Assembly: GCF_023715565.1 (NCBI RefSeq)
Contig: NZ_JAMBOJ010000025.1
Coordinates: 1 to 64,000 of the forward strand
Direction: 5' to 3'
DNA from: Cytobacillus firmus
Lineage (GTDB): Bacteria > Bacillota > Bacilli > Bacillales > Cytobacillaceae
DNA: 64,000 bases
Under the pieces are notes generated by a model. That model saw nothing but the letters and a program-made list of their open reading frames with translations. It made no database searches and had not been told where the DNA came from. Position numbers and translations under genes: made by a program. This document shows, piece by piece, positions 34,782 through 44,370 of this stretch (the first letter of the stretch is position 1; every line of letters begins with the position of its first letter).

Positions 34782-36173
34782 TCACGCTCCTTCTTTTATC
34801 TTTAAGATTTTATTTGGGTTGAAAAGATTATCTGGATCAAGGGCACGTTTGATTTTTTCCATGACTTGGAGCGCCTGACCATGTTCTTTTTGCTGATATT
34901 TCTGCTTGCCGACTCCAACACCATGCTCACCCGTACAGGTACCGCCTCTCTCAAGAGCATAGAGAACAATTTGTTCATTGAACTTTTCTGCTTTTGCAAC
35001 CTCCTCCAGGTTACCCATATCAATCATCAGGAGTGTATGGTAATTTCCGTCCCCCACATGTCCGACAATTCCTCCAGGAAGTCCAAGTGCATCGACCGCT
35101 TCCCTGGCATGGCTGATAGCGCCAGAAAGTTCTGAAATCGGCAGACAGACATCCGTCACCATCATTTTCTTTCCGGGATGGCCATGGATATAGGCATAAG
35201 CAAGGTTATGTCTGGCCTCCCATAAGCGATTTCTTGCTGCATTATCGGATTCAAATTTAATATCCAGACAATGATGGTCTTCAACAATTTCTTTTGTAAA
35301 AGCAACATCCTGTTTTAAACCGGCTTCATTGCCGTGAAATTCCAAAAAGAGTGTTGGGCTTTCGTTATAGTTTGTTTCACTGAACAGATTTACCTGCTTT
35401 ATGGATGGTTCATCCACAAGCTCCACCCTTGCAATCGGAACACCTGCCTGTAATATGGAAACAACCGCTTCAACCGCATCGTTCAATGATGGAAAAGAAG
35501 CTCTTGCTGCCATCAGGTGCTCCGGAATTCCATAAACTCTTAATGTCAATTCCGTAAAGCAGCCAAGTGTCCCCTCTGAGCCAACGAATAAACCATTCAA
35601 ATGGTATCCGGATGAAGATTTAGCAGCAAAATTACCTGTATGTATGATCGACCCATCAGCTAGTACCACTTCAAGATCACGCACCTGATCACGCATGACT
35701 CCATATTTCACAGAAGTAGTTCCGCTGGCATTCGTTGCCGCCATTCCGCCAAGCGTAGCATCCGCTCCCGGATCCACAGAGAAAAACAATCCATACTTTT
35801 TTAATTCCTTGTTGAGCTGTGTGCGGGTTACACCAGGCTGCACCCTAACAAGAAAATCACTCTCACGTACCTCGAGAACTTTATTCATAAGTGAAAAATC
35901 AATCGTAATTCCATGTTCGTATGGTATCACATGCCCCTCAAGACTGGATCCCAGTCCAAAAGGAACGATTGGAACTTTGTATTTGTTTGCCAGCTTCACA
36001 ACTTCACTGACCTGCTGGGCGGTTTCCGGAAAAACAACCAGGTCAGGTAGACTCTCCGAATGGTATGATTCATCCCTGCCATGCAATTCTCTTACTGTCT
36101 GATTTTCTGTCACCTGCTGCTCAGTAAGAATCTCTCTTAAAGCCTGCAGGAGGCTCATACTCGCTGTTTCCAT
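34782..36173 (-). CDS. FAD-binding 2-hydroxyacid oxidoreductase (GlcD / D-lactate dehydrogenase type)
   Basis: The 463-residue enzyme has a PCMH FAD domain (VVKLANKYKVPIVPFGLGSS, DPGADATLGGMAATNASGT) and the C-terminal cap with GIVGHVGDGNYH and ERGGTCTGEHGVG, the metal and substrate region. It oxidises D-lactate, glycolate or a related D-2-hydroxyacid. No GlcE or GlcF partner is adjacent, so it may act alone on quinone or cytochrome. Its operon and regulator architecture resemble lactate/glycolate utilisation loci. Confidence 0.87.
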   Translation of the reverse strand: METASMSLLQALREILTEQQVTENQTVRELHGRDESYHSESLPDLVVFPETAQQVSEVVKLANKYKVPIVPFGLGSSLEGHVIPYEHGITIDFSLMNKVLEVRESDFLVRVQPGVTRTQLNKELKKYGLFFSVDPGADATLGGMAATNASGTTSVKYGVMRDQVRDLEVVLADGSIIHTGNFAAKSSSGYHLNGLFVGSEGTLGCFTELTLRVYGIPEHLMAARASFPSLNDAVEAVVSILQAGVPIARVELVDEPSIKQVNLFSETNYNESPTLFLEFHGNEAGLKQDVAFTKEIVEDHHCLDIKFESDNAARNRLWEARHNLAYAYIHGHPGKKMMVTDVCLPISELSGAISHAREAVDALGLPGGIVGHVGDGNYHTLLMIDMGNLEEVAKAEKFNEQIVLYALERGGTCTGEHGVGVGKQKYQQKEHGQALQVMEKIKRALDPDNLFNPNKILKIKEGA

Positions 36174-36203
36174 CCTATACTCCTTCTTTCTTTTTCGGGA
36201 AAT

Positions 36204-36236
36204 TTGGTCAAACCAATGTTATAATTGGTCCAACAA
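36204..36236. promoter_or_regulatory. Tandem FCD-GntR operators over the oxidase promoter
   Basis: TTGGTCAAACCAA (36204-36216) is a perfect palindrome of the TGGTnnnACCA type and TTGGTCCAACAA (36225-36236) a near match. On the minus strand TTGATG and TATAAC, 17 bases apart, form a promoter whose -10 lies between the two operators. This predicts repression by the divergent regulator. Confidence 0.7.
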
Positions 36237-36366
36237 GTTACATCAATTATACTAACTTATCAGAAAAATTCAATTATTTTATTATTTTTATAGAATTGAA
36301 TAATAGATTTTGGCCTGTTACTTTTTGAAAAGTAAGAAAGGTCTACTTTGAAAAGAGGGTATGGGA

Positions 36367-37062
36367 ATGGCAGAGAAAAAAAAGACCTATCTGGTTTTAG
36401 CAGATAAATTGAAAGAATGCTATTTGGGAGGTGTTGTTAAACCAGGTGAACGGCTGCCTTCAGAAAGAGAATTGGCAGTTCAATTCAATGTCAGTCGGAC
36501 AACCATCAGAGAGGCACTCAGAACCCTGGAACTGAACGGGCTCATCGATATCCGCCAGGGAGGCGGAAGCTACGTAAAAGTCTCTGATATCCAATCAAAT
36601 AAAGAAGAGATCATCACAGCTGTCAAAGCAGAAAACCCGCTCGTATATGAAATGCTTGAACTTAGGCGTGCACTGGAAGCCGAATCCTCGTTCCTTGCAG
36701 CCAATAGAGCCACAGCTGCAGATCTGGAAAAGCTGCGTATTGCCTTACATAATATCGCCCTTTCCAGACAAAATCCCGAGTTAGGGTTAAAAGCAGATCT
36801 GGATTTTCACATCGGAATTGCCGAAGCCACGCATAATTCGATTTTCATTGAATTGATCCATACCCTCAAAGGTCATATGGAAGAAACCATTAGAGTTACC
36901 CAGAATCATCGGTTCAAGGATTTGTCCCGTTACGACGATACCATCGAGGAGCATAGGGAAATTTACCTTGCTATTGCTTCTGGAAATGGGTATAAAGCAA
37001 AAGAATTGATGGAGGGGCATATTACGAAAATCAGAGGAGAACTGGTGAAGTCAATGATTTAG
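36367..37062 (+). CDS. FadR/LldR-type GntR regulator (FCD domain)
   Basis: The winged helix (RLPSERELAVQFNVSRTTIR, then RTLELNGLIDIRQGGGSYVK) is followed by an all-helical FCD effector domain with metal-ligand-like DLDFHIGIAEATHN and EEHREIYLAIASGN. The start at 36367 is preferred because GAGGG lies seven bases upstream; ATG 36361 is inside the normal spacing. The protein is divergent from the 2-hydroxyacid oxidase operon and two matching operators lie between them. Confidence 0.88.
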   Translation: MAEKKKTYLVLADKLKECYLGGVVKPGERLPSERELAVQFNVSRTTIREALRTLELNGLIDIRQGGGSYVKVSDIQSNKEEIITAVKAENPLVYEMLELRRALEAESSFLAANRATAADLEKLRIALHNIALSRQNPELGLKADLDFHIGIAEATHNSIFIELIHTLKGHMEETIRVTQNHRFKDLSRYDDTIEEHREIYLAIASGNGYKAKELMEGHITKIRGELVKSMI

Positions 37063-37066
37063 TTAA

Positions 37067-37104
37067 GAAGTAGCAGGCACCATCAGATTCCTGCTTCTTC
37101 TTTT
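37067..37104. terminator. Bidirectional terminator between convergent genes
   Basis: GAAGTAGCAGG (37067-37077) pairs with CCTGCTTCTTC (37090-37100) with one mismatch, followed by TTTTA on the plus strand. It overlaps the last codons of the minus-strand sigma-fusion gene. Confidence 0.65.
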
Positions 37105-39137
37105 ACGATCAACTCAGTATCTAACTCTACTTCATTATCCAAAAATTTAGTTGTATTATATCCGTATATATCCAGACTCTTCGGAACTACTTTATCCCCA
37201 TGTATCTTAAAACTCTGGACTGTAAAGAAATGACGAGGCTGTTCAAGCTCTTCGTAAATGAAAGATGTTTTATTCATATCGTATTCTTTTCCATTTTTAT
37301 CAACGATAACTCCTTTATAATCTCCTTCCATTGAAATATTTCCTTCCTCAGTCATAATATTAAAATTAAGTGATTCATACGCACGATTCTTAATTTCATG
37401 ATTACTTATGACCACTACGCTAGGCTGACCGATTTCAACCTTATCAATGGAAATGGTACTTCCCGCATATTCAAAGGTTTGCGGATATTTCTTCGAAGCA
37501 TCAAGGGCAATAGTTTTATTGTCTGTAATTGACAAATAAACACTATCGAATCGGACTTTGACTTCGTCGGTTTCTTTTTCAAATAGAGGTTTAAAATGCG
37601 TCTGAAACTTGCTCCATCTCAAATCATTCTGTGCATTCACGTATGAATTCCCGTATAAATCATTTTCAGCTACTTTATTGTTAATTTCCAAATTTTTAAA
37701 ATTGATCATGTCGATCCGCTTTTCAGGGTGTTCATTTTTGAGGCCATATTGCAGAATTGTCCCTGTTGGAGCAAGGATTAGTTTATCAATCAAGACTGCT
37801 ACCCCTTCAATTTCAACTTCTTCATCCAATGCATACTCCACAGAAGGTTTTTTTGTTACAGGAATTTCAAATTTCCATTCCCCTTCCTCGGGCACCAAAT
37901 TCACATATGCATCTGAAGAGTTTCGTTTTAATTTCATAACCTTATTAATATTGAGATGAATGGTCTCTTCATTTTCTTTCAGCGGCCTCAGACTCATTTT
38001 CCCATGATAAAGGTTCTTTTCCTTATTATTAAGATCTAGTTCCATATCAGGTGGAAAGTACCTCGGATAAGTATTTGTCACCATTATTTTCATTTCGTCC
38101 TTAATAAAAAAGCCATCATCAATGTTAATCATATATTGATTGTTGTCATTGGTATCTTCTATTTCATAAAAGATAAGAGTTTGAATCTCATCCGCAATCA
38201 CACTCTTAATCTTTATTTTAACCCCATTGCTTTCAGCTTCCAGCCCAAGCCTTTCACCTAAATCCTCCTGAAGAAAAATGCGCAGCTCCTGATTTTCTTC
38301 AGTCAATGAGTAATAGATTTTTGAAAAAAACCCGCTAAAGTATCCTGTGCACAAAAATACGACGAAGACACTTGCTGAAATAAATCCGATTCTTTTGCTT
38401 TTCTTCTTTTTCAACTTAATAGAATTTTTCCTTTGTGAGACTCGTTCTTTTACGTTTTCCATGAATCCTGCAGGTACTCTGAATGTCTCAATGTATTCAG
38501 AGTAGTTCAATATGATTTCCTGCAGAGATGCCAGGTCATCCTGGCAGTTTTGACAATGATAAATATGCATTTCAAAATCGATTTTCCGCGGCCGTTCCAG
38601 TTTTCTTTCCAGGTAATCCACGTAAAGCTTTTGGTACTCATTGCACCCCTGATAGTGCACTCCGTTTCCCAAACCTTTTCTGAGTAATTGAAATCCTGAA
38701 AATAGTAACTCCTTTATCTGTTCAGATGACAATTGGAGAAGCTGTGCAGTTTCCTCTATGGAGATTCCTTTAAAATAGGTTAAGACCAGCACTTCTCTTT
38801 CCTGTTCATTTAACTGTTGAAGTGCTTGAAATACACTTTCCTCTGAAGCTTTCAAACTCTTTTTAATAGAAAGCTCCCGGCAGATACGTATAAAAATAGA
38901 TATAATCCGCAGTTCAAAAGATGTGCTGTTCTTAAACTTTGGCAGCTCCTTATGCACCTGTAAAATGACACGATAAAAAAGCTCCTCAATTTTGAGCTGG
39001 TTCCCCAGATAAGACCAGCCGAGTATATAGAGGGATCTCTGTTGCTGATCGAACCATTCAACAACCGATTCTATTCCTTTTATACTTATCGTCCCGGGTA
39101 AAGAGGGTTTAATTTTTGATGAGATGAGCAAGAGCAT
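37083..39137 (-). CDS. ECF-like sigma factor fused to a zinc-finger anti-sigma factor with DUF4179 extracellular domain
   Basis: The 684-residue chain reads, in order: sigma region 2-like segment (about 25-90), region 4 (ALQQLNEQEREVLVLTYFKG...SIEETAQLLQLSS, about 105-155), a zinc-binding anti-sigma motif (HIYHCQNC: His191, Cys195, Cys198), a basic stop and one membrane helix (about 250-271). A long extracellular DUF4179/DUF5643-like region follows. In other Bacilli sigma and anti-sigma are usually separate adjacent genes. Here a membrane-tethered fusion would need proteolysis or a conformational change to signal. AGGGGCG precedes ATG 39137. Confidence 0.82.
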   Translation of the reverse strand: MLLLISSKIKPSLPGTISIKGIESVVEWFDQQQRSLYILGWSYLGNQLKIEELFYRVILQVHKELPKFKNSTSFELRIISIFIRICRELSIKKSLKASEESVFQALQQLNEQEREVLVLTYFKGISIEETAQLLQLSSEQIKELLFSGFQLLRKGLGNGVHYQGCNEYQKLYVDYLERKLERPRKIDFEMHIYHCQNCQDDLASLQEIILNYSEYIETFRVPAGFMENVKERVSQRKNSIKLKKKKSKRIGFISASVFVVFLCTGYFSGFFSKIYYSLTEENQELRIFLQEDLGERLGLEAESNGVKIKIKSVIADEIQTLIFYEIEDTNDNNQYMINIDDGFFIKDEMKIMVTNTYPRYFPPDMELDLNNKEKNLYHGKMSLRPLKENEETIHLNINKVMKLKRNSSDAYVNLVPEEGEWKFEIPVTKKPSVEYALDEEVEIEGVAVLIDKLILAPTGTILQYGLKNEHPEKRIDMINFKNLEINNKVAENDLYGNSYVNAQNDLRWSKFQTHFKPLFEKETDEVKVRFDSVYLSITDNKTIALDASKKYPQTFEYAGSTISIDKVEIGQPSVVVISNHEIKNRAYESLNFNIMTEEGNISMEGDYKGVIVDKNGKEYDMNKTSFIYEELEQPRHFFTVQSFKIHGDKVVPKSLDIYGYNTTKFLDNEVELDTELIVKEEAGI

Positions 39138-39246
39138 TCGCCCCTTTATATACCTAGTAATATGTACTTAATTTTATTATAACGTTTAATGTGGTATTAT
39201 TCACCAAAATTTGGATACCTAAATCAAGGTGCTTTTAACATATAAA

Positions 39247-39285
39247 AAACTCCTTTTGCAGAGTTCTGCAAAGGAGTTTTGACAA
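39247..39285 (-). terminator. Bidirectional terminator after the SDR gene
   Basis: AAAACTCCTTTTGCAGA pairs with TCTGCAAAGGAGTTTT (one bulge); A- and T-runs flank both sides. Confidence 0.75.
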
Positions 39286-39292
39286 AGAAAAG

Positions 39293-40204
39293 TTATCTAT
39301 ACCCTTCAGCATTGGCAGGCTTCCCCGCCTCCTGGACCTCAATCAGATATCTGAAAGCCTCCGGCTGAGAACCATCCAGATCATAAAAATGATACATTTT
39401 CGCCAGCTCCCCGCTTGAAAAGGATCCGCCGTTCAATCGTTTTTTATCAGGATCTTTTGCCATGGCACTAATTGCTCGTCCTATATATCTTGGTGTTTCA
39501 GATATCACAAAATGAGGCTCCTTTTCTGTGGCATCCATCCAATTCTCCTCTGTGACCCCAAACACCTCAAGCATAATTTCTGAACGCATCCATCCGGGTG
39601 AAACAGTAACTGCGGTGCACTCATAAGGTAAAAGTTCATGGGCCAAAACTTTTGCCAATCGGATGACTGAACTTTTGGCCAGATCATAAAACATCGACAC
39701 CCGGTAGCGATCTTGATTATAGTCTTCTGTTCCGTCTGTTACTTCGACTACTAATCCGCCTTTATTTTTGATTAGAAGCGGAAGGGCATAATGACTTGTG
39801 ATAATATGTGTATCAATCGCCAGACGAAGCATTCTCATTCCTTTTTCCAGTGAATGTTCCCAGACAGGAATGTCCCATTCAATCAAATTTTCTCCTCCCC
39901 ATATATCATTAACCAGGATATCCAGCCTGCCTTGTTCTCTCTCAATCTTTTCTATCAATGACTGCACCTGATTCGGTATAAGATGATCCACTTGAACAGC
40001 TATTCCAGTTCCGCCCAGCTCATTGACTAATTCAGCCGTTTCTTCAATGGTTTCCTTGCGTCCATATTCCGACGTTTGGTTTCGTGTTGTTCGGCCTGTA
40101 ATATACACTGTCGCACCTGCAGCACCGAGCTCCATGGCGATGCCTCGGCCAGCTCCCCGTGTTCCTCCGGCAACCAGCGCCACCTTCCCTTTTAATGAAT
40201 TCAT
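39293..40204 (-). CDS. SDR-family oxidoreductase
   Basis: The 303-residue enzyme has a classical Rossmann N-terminus (KVALVAGGTRGAGRGIAMEL; GTRGAGRG in place of TGxxxGIG) and DILVNDIWGG. A conserved Tyr/Lys pair is not in the usual YxxxK spacing: the segment SMFYDLAKSSVIRLAK supplies Tyr-Asp-Leu-Ala-Lys. AGGAGGAAGATCGG precedes ATG 40204. It is divergent from a WYL-domain regulator, its probable controller. Substrate unknown. Confidence 0.85.
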   Translation of the reverse strand: MNSLKGKVALVAGGTRGAGRGIAMELGAAGATVYITGRTTRNQTSEYGRKETIEETAELVNELGGTGIAVQVDHLIPNQVQSLIEKIEREQGRLDILVNDIWGGENLIEWDIPVWEHSLEKGMRMLRLAIDTHIITSHYALPLLIKNKGGLVVEVTDGTEDYNQDRYRVSMFYDLAKSSVIRLAKVLAHELLPYECTAVTVSPGWMRSEIMLEVFGVTEENWMDATEKEPHFVISETPRYIGRAISAMAKDPDKKRLNGGSFSSGELAKMYHFYDLDGSQPEAFRYLIEVQEAGKPANAEGYR

Positions 40205-40299
40205 TCCGATCTTCCTCCTTTTATGTTATATCTATACTATAATCATTAATGTTGACATCCATTGTCATATTTAAAACTTTTTTATCAGGAGTGAACAAA

Positions 40300-41268
40300 T
40301 TGCGTGCAGACAGACTCATTGCCATCATTTTATTGCTTCAAAATAACGAACGAATGACCACGAGGGAATTGGCAAAAGAATTGGAAGTAACAGAGCGGAC
40401 CATTCACCGGGATATGGAAGCCTTAAGCGCTGCCGGCATCCCAGTCCTGGCTGAACGCGGAAAATTCGGAGGCTGGAAATTGCTTGAGAATTACAGAACA
40501 AATCTTACCGGGTTAAAAGCTGCAGAAATTAAGTCACTGCTTCTCTCCCCCTCCTCCCAGCATCTTGCAGACCTTGGCATTAGCAATGAATGGAAAGAAG
40601 CACGCCAGAAACTCCTTGCGGCTATTCCTGCTCCAATGAAAGAGGATGTAATAGATATCTCCAACCGGATTCATATTGATACCGGCACGTGGAGGCAAAC
40701 CCCACAGGAAATGAAGTCTTTGGGAATATTACAGCAGGCCGTATGGGAGGAGAAAAAACTTCATATTCATTACGAAAATGCAGATAAACAGACAAGCGAA
40801 AGAACAGTTGAACCGTTAGGTCTGGTCGCCAAAGGGAACACATGGTATCTAGTAGCTGCGTCTGATGAAAAGATAAAAACCTACCGTATCTCAAGAATAG
40901 TTGATGCCAAGCTGATTAATGAGAATTTCAGCTGGCCGAATAACTTTGATCTCGCAGATTATTGGCAGGAATCGAAGCAAAGATTTATTAGCAGCCTGCC
41001 TAGATTTGAGGTGGACGCAGAGATTTCACCAGCCATTCTTCAGCGGATTAATTTTACCGGTCGATTTGTTCAAGTACTTCACATGGATTCGCTTAAGGAA
41101 AATGGATGGATTCCTGTAACTTTTAGCTTCGATACTGAGCAAGAGGCTAGAGAGTATATACTAGGGTTCGGTAACCAGATAAAGATTGTACACCCCGTTT
41201 TCCTTAGGAAAAGTGTGAGGGAGATGGCTGAAGGTGTTGTTGATTTATATAAGGAAAATGAGGAATAG
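40300..41268 (+). CDS. HTH and WYL-domain transcriptional regulator (YafY-like)
   Basis: The TTG start at 40300 is chosen because AGGAGTG lies 6-12 bases upstream; the upstream ATG at 40249 lacks one. An HTH_11 domain (LLLQNNERMTTRELAKELEV...TERTIHRDMEALSAAG) precedes the WYL domain (TVEPLGLVAKGNTWYLVAAS) and a WCX-like C-terminus. WYL proteins sense nucleotides or other ligands and control stress or metabolic genes. The divergent SDR gene is the obvious target. Confidence 0.87.
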   Translation: MRADRLIAIILLLQNNERMTTRELAKELEVTERTIHRDMEALSAAGIPVLAERGKFGGWKLLENYRTNLTGLKAAEIKSLLLSPSSQHLADLGISNEWKEARQKLLAAIPAPMKEDVIDISNRIHIDTGTWRQTPQEMKSLGILQQAVWEEKKLHIHYENADKQTSERTVEPLGLVAKGNTWYLVAASDEKIKTYRISRIVDAKLINENFSWPNNFDLADYWQESKQRFISSLPRFEVDAEISPAILQRINFTGRFVQVLHMDSLKENGWIPVTFSFDTEQEAREYILGFGNQIKIVHPVFLRKSVREMAEGVVDLYKENEE

Positions 41269-41317
41269 CAGAGAAAAGATTTCTGCAGATGACTAGCGAC
41301 TAGGATTTCATTTCCTA

Positions 41318-41356
41318 AAACCGAGCCTCCATTATTTATGAGGCTCGGTTTTTTAT
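41318..41356 (+). terminator. Terminator after the WYL regulator
   Basis: AAACCGAGCCTC (41318-41329) pairs perfectly with GAGGCTCGGTTT (41340-41351), followed by TTTT. Confidence 0.85.
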
Positions 41357-41408
41357 GGATCAGGAAACATTTAATTACTTAGATTTCTTATTACTATCCT
41401 GCCTTACC

Positions 41409-41903
41409 TTATCCCCTATATTTGATCGTTAGTCCTTTTAGGAAGTTTCTGGCAAAATTATCTAAGCAAACTTTATAATTTTTATGGCCTTCTTTTCTCA
41501 AAAAAGCTCCGAGCTCACCTTTTGATACATTTAATCCAGCCTTTTTGAATACATCTAACATGTCCTCTGTCGTTAAGGACAAGGCGATTTTGATTTTCTT
41601 TAAAAGGATATTATTTATGTTCGAATAATTTTCAATGGTGGATTCTTGCGTATTTGTTTGACCTTGTTTCGGCTCCTGTCTGCCTCTTTTATAGATAATA
41701 AAGCCATTTAAAAAAGAATTTAACATACTATTTGTCAATTTTATTTGGCTGTCATTTTCTTCTTCATCATCAGACTTTTTGAGGATCCTTACCACCTCTG
41801 GTACGGACACTTCCTCTCCTCCAAGTTTAAAGATCTCTGCCATTTCACTATTTTTGATTTCTAACGCATATCTCAATCGAATTAATATATCATTATTATC
41901 CAT
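41409..41903 (-). CDS. DUF1456 (YehS-like) protein
   Basis: The 164-residue protein contains two copies of the DUF1456 module: DILIRLRYALEIKNSEMAEI...GFIIYKRGR and NILLKKIKIALSLTTEDMLD...AFLRKEGHKNYKVC. The two are joined by a polar linker. The family is common in bacteria and has no assigned function. GGAGG precedes ATG 41903. It is the last ordinary chromosomal gene before the tRNA-Sec island. Confidence 0.85.
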   Translation of the reverse strand: MDNNDILIRLRYALEIKNSEMAEIFKLGGEEVSVPEVVRILKKSDDEEENDSQIKLTNSMLNSFLNGFIIYKRGRQEPKQGQTNTQESTIENYSNINNILLKKIKIALSLTTEDMLDVFKKAGLNVSKGELGAFLRKEGHKNYKVCLDNFARNFLKGLTIKYRG

Positions 41904-42041
41904 TGTTAAATTTCCTCCTAATTTAATAACCTTTGGTGCTTAAGCTTAACTATCTTCAGTCTATCATCACTATTGCCTCACAATACATAGAAACAGAAAC
42001 AATTATTTTTTGATTGTCTAAAAAGAATATATGAATAGCAC

Positions 42042-42071
42042 AAAAAAGCCGCACAGCATTCCACTATGCGG
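42042..42071 (-). terminator. Terminator of the left tRNA-Sec gene
   Basis: On the minus strand CCGCATAG pairs with CTGTGCGG (one wobble) followed by CTTTTTT, 17 bases after the tRNA 3' end. Confidence 0.75.
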
Positions 42072-42087
42072 AAATCATATGTATAGT

Positions 42088-42184
42088 TGGCGGGACCGCC
42101 TGGGAATCGAACCCAGCTAACCTGGCACGCAGGTCACAAGCGGTTTTGAAGACCGTGGAGGGCACCAGCACCCCAATCAGCCCC
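42088..42184 (-). tRNA. selC: tRNA-Sec (UCA), left copy
   Basis: The 97-base gene has anticodon loop CTTCAAA (anticodon TCA), a 7-bp variable arm (TGACCTG with CAGGTTA, one G-U), T-arm CTGGGTTCGATTCCCAG, and encoded CCA. The acceptor GGGGCTG pairs with CGGTCCC through two G-U pairs. It differs from the right copy at one base (variable arm). Upstream there is no clear sigma-A promoter, only the palindrome TTGATATATCAA, so this copy may be poorly transcribed. It marks the left boundary of the island. Confidence 0.9.
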
Positions 42185-42226
42185 GTCCAAATGTTGATAT
42201 ATCAATGTTTATCCGTACCACTCCGA

Positions 42227-42275
42227 CGGTTTTTTTCGACCATTCGCACGGTCCTCACATCGGTTCACACGGTTC
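42227..42275 (+). repeat. CGGTYY direct repeats at the left end (candidate integrase arm sites)
   Basis: CGGTTT (42227), CGGTCC (42249), CGGTTC (42261) and CGGTTC (42270) lie within 49 bases just inside the left tRNA copy. The last three are spaced 12 and 9 bases, close to the 13 and 10 of the right-end cluster. Confidence 0.5.
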
Positions 42276-42396
42276 ATTTTACCACGTTTATATCAACTTT
42301 TCCACTAAAGTAAAAAATCCTACTTTCACTAAGAGAGATAGGATGTTTATTATCAATATCTTTCTCAAACTAGTTATGAATTAGGTCCTTGCCATT

Positions 42397-44301
42397 TCAA
42401 GTATTAGCACCATTCTCTTTTATACACAAGTCATCATTTATTTTAATGACGATAATGACAAACAGTTTAAGAATCAAGTAATAATCTATCTCGTATTGTT
42501 CCTCATCATTAGTATTTGTTCCATGTAAATACTTATTTCGGATATCATGACCATTGGTAAATTTTGATTTATTGAGATAATAATCTAGATAATCTTGTTC
42601 ATTTCTTGAAAACAGACTGGTCTCAAAATCAACAAGATTGCAAGTACTTAACTCCTCTAACAACAGTTGTATATCCTCAGGATAATGCCAATAACTCATT
42701 ACTTCTTTATAATATAGTTCCTTAAGAACATATATGACTCTTCGGTCAACAAACTCTAAGTAGCCCATGTTACTTTCACTGATTAAGTTATTATCAAATA
42801 ACCATTGCATTCTTCTCAATTGATACTCTTGAAAATCACTTTTAGTTAATTTTTTAGAAATCATCAATTTGAAAAAATTCTTATATTTTCCATCTTTATT
42901 TGGTAAATAGAATATGCCACTCTGGTCAGAAAACAATAAGAATGAAGCTGTTTTATACCAGTCACTAGAAGAGTAAACATACTTTTTTTTATTAAACGAC
43001 TTAATATCTTTAATTTTAAAACTTGAAGATGACATTTGAATTAATTCTTGGTCTATCATCCCATCTTCAATTAAAGTATTATACTGTTTAAAAACTCTAT
43101 CTATCTCAGGGAGAATAGTTCTACACTTTTCGAAATATGATGCTTCACTCGACGGCATTTTAACTATAAAATCATTAATTTGAAATTCTTCTTTCACATA
43201 AACATCAAAAAACCATTCAATCATTTCTTCCAATCTTATACCAAGAATATTTAGCACATTAACATAACTATGTATCTCAGCATTAGACAACATTTCTTTG
43301 AAATAAAAAGAGGATGATTGGTAATACAAGTGTTCTGCTTGTGGTCTAATTACTGACTCTAGAGCAGAACATTCACTTTTTTTAGAATCGAATTCTACTC
43401 TCATATTTCCATCAACAAATCCAAATAGATGAATAAAATTATTCCAAAGTGTAGGATAATCAGTATTTTCTTCTATCCACTTTCGACTTACCTTGATGTC
43501 TGCAGTTGTACCATCCATAGTAAATAATATGGCTTCATCTTGGTCGTTCGGATAAGAAATCATTACTCCCGATTCAATACCTGTTTCGTTATTAAAGATT
43601 TTTTCTTCCTCTTTTTTTGCCTTCCTCTTGGCATGCAACTTGATTTTATCAGGTATACTTAACCCCTTGTTTGTTGGAAAATTAATGATTTTTCTCAATA
43701 CATTTATATGAACTAGTGGTGAGTCTATATATTCATCAATCAAACTTAATATATCTGTTTCATTTAAAGATGGTGGCAAGTATAAATTATTCTCTTTTAA
43801 ATACTTTGACAGAATTGTTTCTGCATTCCTAGAGTCAGATAATAACACGCCTTTTATTGCTGCATTAAAATACTCAGTCAGTCTCTTAAACTTGAGTACT
43901 GTATAAATGTGTACATTTTCCTTTTCAAGAAATCGTCTAAAATTATCAATTTCAATTCTTTGATATAACTTGTAACCTTCAAAAACTTCAAAGAAGTCAT
44001 CTGTGTTATCAAAGTCAATTTCATCATATAGGTTGAGGAAGTCATCCTTGTGACGGCCTACGAAGATGCCGATTTTTTTCTTTATTTTCTTCTCATAAGT
44101 TTTTATATCAATACTTGTCTCTTGTACAATATGGTCACTAAACCTTTTAATGTTTATGTATTTTAAAACATTATGAAATTCTAATAAATCAGTGATACCC
44201 CATTCAGAATCAATAGCCTCATTATTAACTTTTTCTACTATTTTTTCTAGTTCCCAACCACAAGCTATATCATACTCAGAATAGAATTTAATCCCTGACA
44301 T
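42397..44301 (-). CDS. Large protein with C-terminal HEPN-type RNxxxH motif, candidate defence effector
   Basis: I do not recognise the first 550 residues of this 634-residue protein; they are mostly helical, with basic stretches (KIKLHAKRKAKKEEEKIF). Near the C-terminus GHDIRNKYLHGTN supplies Arg588 and His593, the RX4-6H motif of HEPN ribonucleases, followed by a hydrophobic helix as in DUF4209 or ApeA-like HEPN domains. It lies 69 bases downstream of a membrane-anchored protein gene, probably in one operon. Its position in an island with restriction genes suggests an abortive-infection role; this is inference. Confidence 0.65.
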   Translation of the reverse strand: MSGIKFYSEYDIACGWELEKIVEKVNNEAIDSEWGITDLLEFHNVLKYINIKRFSDHIVQETSIDIKTYEKKIKKKIGIFVGRHKDDFLNLYDEIDFDNTDDFFEVFEGYKLYQRIEIDNFRRFLEKENVHIYTVLKFKRLTEYFNAAIKGVLLSDSRNAETILSKYLKENNLYLPPSLNETDILSLIDEYIDSPLVHINVLRKIINFPTNKGLSIPDKIKLHAKRKAKKEEEKIFNNETGIESGVMISYPNDQDEAILFTMDGTTADIKVSRKWIEENTDYPTLWNNFIHLFGFVDGNMRVEFDSKKSECSALESVIRPQAEHLYYQSSSFYFKEMLSNAEIHSYVNVLNILGIRLEEMIEWFFDVYVKEEFQINDFIVKMPSSEASYFEKCRTILPEIDRVFKQYNTLIEDGMIDQELIQMSSSSFKIKDIKSFNKKKYVYSSSDWYKTASFLLFSDQSGIFYLPNKDGKYKNFFKLMISKKLTKSDFQEYQLRRMQWLFDNNLISESNMGYLEFVDRRVIYVLKELYYKEVMSYWHYPEDIQLLLEELSTCNLVDFETSLFSRNEQDYLDYYLNKSKFTNGHDIRNKYLHGTNTNDEEQYEIDYYLILKLFVIIVIKINDDLCIKENGANT

Positions 44302-44370
44302 ATGTTCTCCTTTCGTAAACCATACTCTTTATACAATTCTTCAAACATATTAATCCCCCATAATATTTAC

